Positions 32,956 to 35,161 of a DNA stretch of 35,161 bases are shown one piece after another. Every line of letters begins with the position of its first letter. Position 1 is the stretch's first letter. Source of the DNA: an uncultured Acetatifactor sp. (GTDB taxonomy: Bacteria; Bacillota; Clostridia; Lachnospirales; Lachnospiraceae); the NCBI GenBank assembly GCA_947588705.1, contig CANPYT010000017.1, positions 1 through 35,161 of the forward strand. The letters run 5' to 3'. A program made the translations under genes and the position numbers. Below the pieces are notes generated by a model. That model was not told where the DNA came from. It saw only the letters and a program-made list of their open reading frames with translations, and searched no databases.

Positions 32956-32995
32956 GGCCGTGTGCGGGCTCCCGCGCCTATGGCCGCACACAGCC
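32956..32995 (+). other. Second GC-rich hairpin in tandem
   Basis: GTGTGCGG (32960-32967) pairs with CCGCACAC (32984-32991), extended by GGC/GCC past a C-A mismatch, with a 16-nt loop. It follows the previous hairpin by two bases. No T-run follows. Confidence 0.5.
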
Positions 32996-33020
32996 TGAAT
33001 CCTTATTCCCAAAAGACCGC

Positions 33021-33050
33021 ACATAACCACAGATCCCAAAACATACTATA
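33021..33050 (+). promoter_or_regulatory. Second sigma-E-like promoter, ahead of the Met-rich gene
   Basis: ACATAAC (33021-33027), a 14-bp spacer, CATACTAT (33042-33049): same spacing as the promoter at 32542 and seven of eight matches in the -10. It lies 46 bp before the start codon. Confidence 0.45.
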
Positions 33051-33096
33051 AAGTAGCCGGGCCGTCAGCGCCCGACAGGAAAGGTTTGATTCTGCC

Positions 33097-33735
33097 ATGG
33101 AGGAAAAAGGAAAGGAAACGATCGCAGCATTTGACAGGCTGTTGACTACCAACCGCATCCAGATGATGAAAGTGCTCCTTTCCCACCTTGCCCCGGAACA
33201 GCAGAACGGGCTTGCCGTCTATATCAAGCTTTCCGAACTTCAATATACCATAGAGCTTGCCAGGCGGTCTCCGCGCCGTCCTCTCTTTGGCGGCCATTCC
33301 GCGATCTTATCCCTGAACTCCCTGCTGGACGGCAGCCTGTTTGGAAAGGACCGGGAGGGTGTGCTGGAACTGTTGGACGAACTTCTCCCCTTTAGCGGCC
33401 CGAAAGAGCGGGCACAGATCCAGAACATCAGGAATCTGCTTGCCAGCTTCAGCCGTCTGCGGGAAATGATGGCAATGATGGACATGATAAAAGAACTTTT
33501 CCCCGACGGAATGCCTGCGGACGGAAGCCCCGGGGATCTTTTCTCCGGCATGGCCAGTATGGCCGGCATGGCGGGCGCCGACGGGAAGACGGACGCGGGC
33601 GATGCCGCCTCCGGCCTGGGCGGAATAGACCCCACGGCGCTGTTTCAGATGATGCAGATGCTTCAGACACCTCCCGCCCCCGATGTTTCCGATAGCGCGG
33701 ACAACGTGCCGCCCAAGGATCCGCCGCAGACGTAA
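33097..33735 (+). CDS. Uncharacterised protein with Met-rich C-terminal half
   Basis: 212 residues, no signal and no membrane helix. The N-terminal part is helical (AFDRLLTTNRIQMMKVLLSH, LAVYIKLSELQYTIELARRS). About residues 60-120 hold FGGHSAILSLNSLLDGSLFG and a Leu-rich helix. The C-terminal half is rich in Met, Gly and Asp (LREMMAMMDMIKELFPDGMP, GMASMAGMAGADG, ALFQMMQMLQ) and ends in a Pro-rich tail. The ribosome site AGGAAAGG is 12 bp from the ATG. A sigma-E-like promoter precedes it, and the 33782 gene follows 46 bp later. I recognise no characterised family. Context suggests a spore or mother-cell role, which is inference only. Confidence 0.8.
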   Translation: MEEKGKETIAAFDRLLTTNRIQMMKVLLSHLAPEQQNGLAVYIKLSELQYTIELARRSPRRPLFGGHSAILSLNSLLDGSLFGKDREGVLELLDELLPFSGPKERAQIQNIRNLLASFSRLREMMAMMDMIKELFPDGMPADGSPGDLFSGMASMAGMAGADGKTDAGDAASGLGGIDPTALFQMMQMLQTPPAPDVSDSADNVPPKDPPQT

Positions 33736-33781
33736 AACCGGCGCAGACAGTTATTTCCCACGTTGAGAAAGGAGGATCCCC

Positions 33782-34063
33782 ATGGAAAAAAAGGAAAGAC
33801 CGGCATGGATGTCCGATCCGCTGGTAAAAGATATCCCTGAAAAAAAACTGGATTTTCTCGGCGAGATGTTCGAGGAAAGCCAGGGCAAGAACCAGCGGGA
33901 GCTGATGGCCTCGCTGCTCCCCATGATGACCCGGGCCAGGCAGGAAAATCTCAGCTTCTCCCCCCGGGAGATGACGGCGGCTATCGCCGCGATCCGAAAG
34001 TACAGCAGCGAGGAAGAGCTGAAACAGATCGACAATATCCTGGAAAAGACCAAGAAGTCCTGA
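33782..34063 (+). CDS. Small helical protein of unknown function
   Basis: 93 residues, preceded by AAAGGAGG at ideal spacing, so it is well translated. It is charged and helical (MEKKERPAWMSDPLVKDIPE, KKLDFLGEMFEESQGKNQRE), with a Met-rich centre (LMASLLPMMTRARQE) and a C-terminal helix EELKQIDNILEKTKKS. No cysteines and no membrane helix. It shares the Met-rich, helical character of the gene just upstream and is probably in the same transcript. No known family recognised. Confidence 0.82.
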   Translation: MEKKERPAWMSDPLVKDIPEKKLDFLGEMFEESQGKNQRELMASLLPMMTRARQENLSFSPREMTAAIAAIRKYSSEEELKQIDNILEKTKKS

Positions 34064-34090
34064 CCAAAGGGCCATCTCCGGGCAGATTTC

Positions 34091-34122
34091 GGGCCAGAGA
34101 AAGCACATCCCTTCTCTGGCCC
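34091..34122. terminator. Hairpin between convergent genes
   Basis: GGGCCAGAGAA (34091-34101) pairs perfectly with TTCTCTGGCCC (34112-34122) over 11 bp with a 10-nt loop. It lies between the 33782 gene and leuS, which point at each other. No T-run on either strand, so it may act as a weak bidirectional terminator or 3' end protector. Confidence 0.6.
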
Positions 34123-34136
34123 TGAAGATCCCCTAC

Positions 34137-35161
34137 TCACTTGACCACAATATTCACCAGCCTGCCCGGCACATAGATTTCCCTGACGATGTTGCCTGAC
34201 AGCTTATCCCCCAAAGCCTCTTTGGCCGCCGCGATCACCTTATCCTTCTCTTCCTCTTTCGCGACAGACACGGTAGCGCGCATCTTCCCGTTTATCTGGA
34301 CACCGATCTCCACGGTGCTCTCCACGGTCTTTTCCTCCTCATATTCAGGCCATTTTGCCTGATAAAGCCTGCCCTCAAACCCCGCGCTCTGCCACAGCTC
34401 CTCCGTGATATGAGGCGCCACAGGGTTCAAAAGCGTCAGGAGCGTCCTGTATTCCCCCCTGGTCACCGCGTTCCTCTTATAGAAATCGTTGATCAGGGAC
34501 ATCATCGCCGCAATAGCCGTATTGTATTTCAGGCTTTCAAAATCTCCCGACACCTTCTTGATCGTCTGATGGACCCTGGTCTCCAGGTCCGGACGGTATC
34601 CCTCCTCCTGCGTCAGGATATCCTGCAGCTTCCAGACCCTTTCCAGGAAACGGCGGCATCCCTTCACGCCGTCCTCGCTCCAGGCCGCGCTCAGGTCGAA
34701 AGCCCCGATAAACATCTCATAAGTCCGCAGCGTATCCGCCCCGTACTCCTGCACGATATCGTCGGGATTCACCACATTCCCCCTGGACTTTGACATTTTT
34801 TCGCCGTTTGCCCCTAAGATCATGCCGTGGCTGGTGCGCTTCTGATAAGGCTCCGGGCAGGGCACCACTCCCTGGTCGTAGAGGAACCTGTGCCAGAACC
34901 GGGAATACAGAAGATGCAGGGTCGTGTGCTCCATCCCTCCGTTATACCAGTCCACAGGCATCCAGTATTCCAGCGCTTCCTTGCTGGCCAGCGCTTCCTT
35001 GTTGTGAGGATCCGTATACCGCAGGAAATACCAGGAAGACCCCGCCCACTGAGGCATGGTGTCCGTCTCCCTCTTTGCCGGCCCTCCGCAGCAGGGGCAG
35101 GTGGTGTTCACCCACTCCGTCATGGCCGCCAGCGGGGATTCCCCGTTGTCGGTGGGCTCAT
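34137..35161 (-). CDS. leuS: Leucyl-tRNA synthetase, partial (N-terminus outside window)
   Basis: The C-terminal 340 or so codons; the frame continues to the right edge ([20 protein letters not shown]), so the Met at 35123 is internal. A zinc-ribbon-like [20 protein letters not shown] and the [14 protein letters not shown] block mark the leucine enzyme. The class I KMSKS loop is in [20 protein letters not shown], and anticodon-binding helices follow ([34 protein letters not shown]). The C-terminal domain ends [20 protein letters not shown]. It charges tRNA-Leu. Any T-box leader would be beyond the window. Confidence 0.97.
   Translation of the reverse strand, partial: EPTDNGESPLAAMTEWVNTTCPCCGGPAKRETDTMPQWAGSSWYFLRYTDPHNKEALASKEALEYWMPVDWYNGGMEHTTLHLLYSRFWHRFLYDQGVVPCPEPYQKRTSHGMILGANGEKMSKSRGNVVNPDDIVQEYGADTLRTYEMFIGAFDLSAAWSEDGVKGCRRFLERVWKLQDILTQEEGYRPDLETRVHQTIKKVSGDFESLKYNTAIAAMMSLINDFYKRNAVTRGEYRTLLTLLNPVAPHITEELWQSAGFEGRLYQAKWPEYEEEKTVESTVEIGVQINGKMRATVSVAKEEEKDKVIAAAKEALGDKLSGNIVREIYVPGRLVNIVVK

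Overview
The window looks like chromosome from a GC-rich anaerobic member of the Clostridia, most likely Lachnospiraceae. This is inferred from gene content (electron-bifurcating NfnAB, Fhs, Rex, a Re-type citrate synthase, TepA-SpoIIIE, class B sortase with BspA-like LRR proteins) and from Bacillota-style ribosome binding sites and promoters. I cannot name a species. I see no rRNA, tRNA, IS element, prophage or CRISPR array. Both ends cut a gene: nfnB/gltA on the left and leuS on the right.

Layout. (1) 1-8338, minus strand: tepA, ftsK/spoIIIE, fhs, a zinc-ribbon/TPR membrane protein, nfnA and nfnB lie head to tail, joining chromosome translocation with one-carbon and NADPH metabolism. (2) 8416-13665, minus: a CorC/HlyC-type membrane protein and yebC, each with a visible promoter, then a GT2 glycosyltransferase and a multi-spanning (probably GT-C) protein whose tail holds 75-bp coding repeats, closed by a terminator. 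(3) 13677-17316, minus: rex and a coiled-coil gene with a terminator, the bifunctional NAD(P)HX repair gene behind a possible pseudoknot leader, and a MazF toxin gene with no visible antitoxin. (4) 17340-19586: a structured repeat, then a plus-strand ABC-F gene with a clear promoter and a terminator that folds over its own stop codon. (5) 19605-23151, minus: Re-citrate synthase, GntR/FCD regulator and NADP-isocitrate dehydrogenase, driven by a consensus promoter overlapped by a 34-bp near-perfect palindrome. (6) 23275-32329, minus: sortase B, a 1537-residue LRR protein ending in TPKTG, a second LRR membrane protein, then a subtilisin-like protease past a terminator hairpin. (7) 32356-34122, plus: a second copy of the structured repeat, then a Cys/Asn/Gly-rich protein, a Met-rich protein and a small helical protein; the first two genes are preceded by sigma-E-like sequences. 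(8) leuS closes the window.

How they fit together. Re-citrate synthase and IDH supply 2-oxoglutarate and NADPH, NfnAB links ferredoxin/NADH to NADPH, Rex senses NADH/NAD+, and NnrE/D repairs damaged NAD(P)H, so much of the window concerns redox and carbon balance. The sortase operon builds the cell surface. The most unusual signals are a dispersed ~165-bp element, present in two inverted copies, whose stems are kept while their sequences differ; an H-type pseudoknot just before the nnrE ribosome binding site; the palindromic operator of the citrate synthase operon; and the putative sporulation-linked small-protein cluster.
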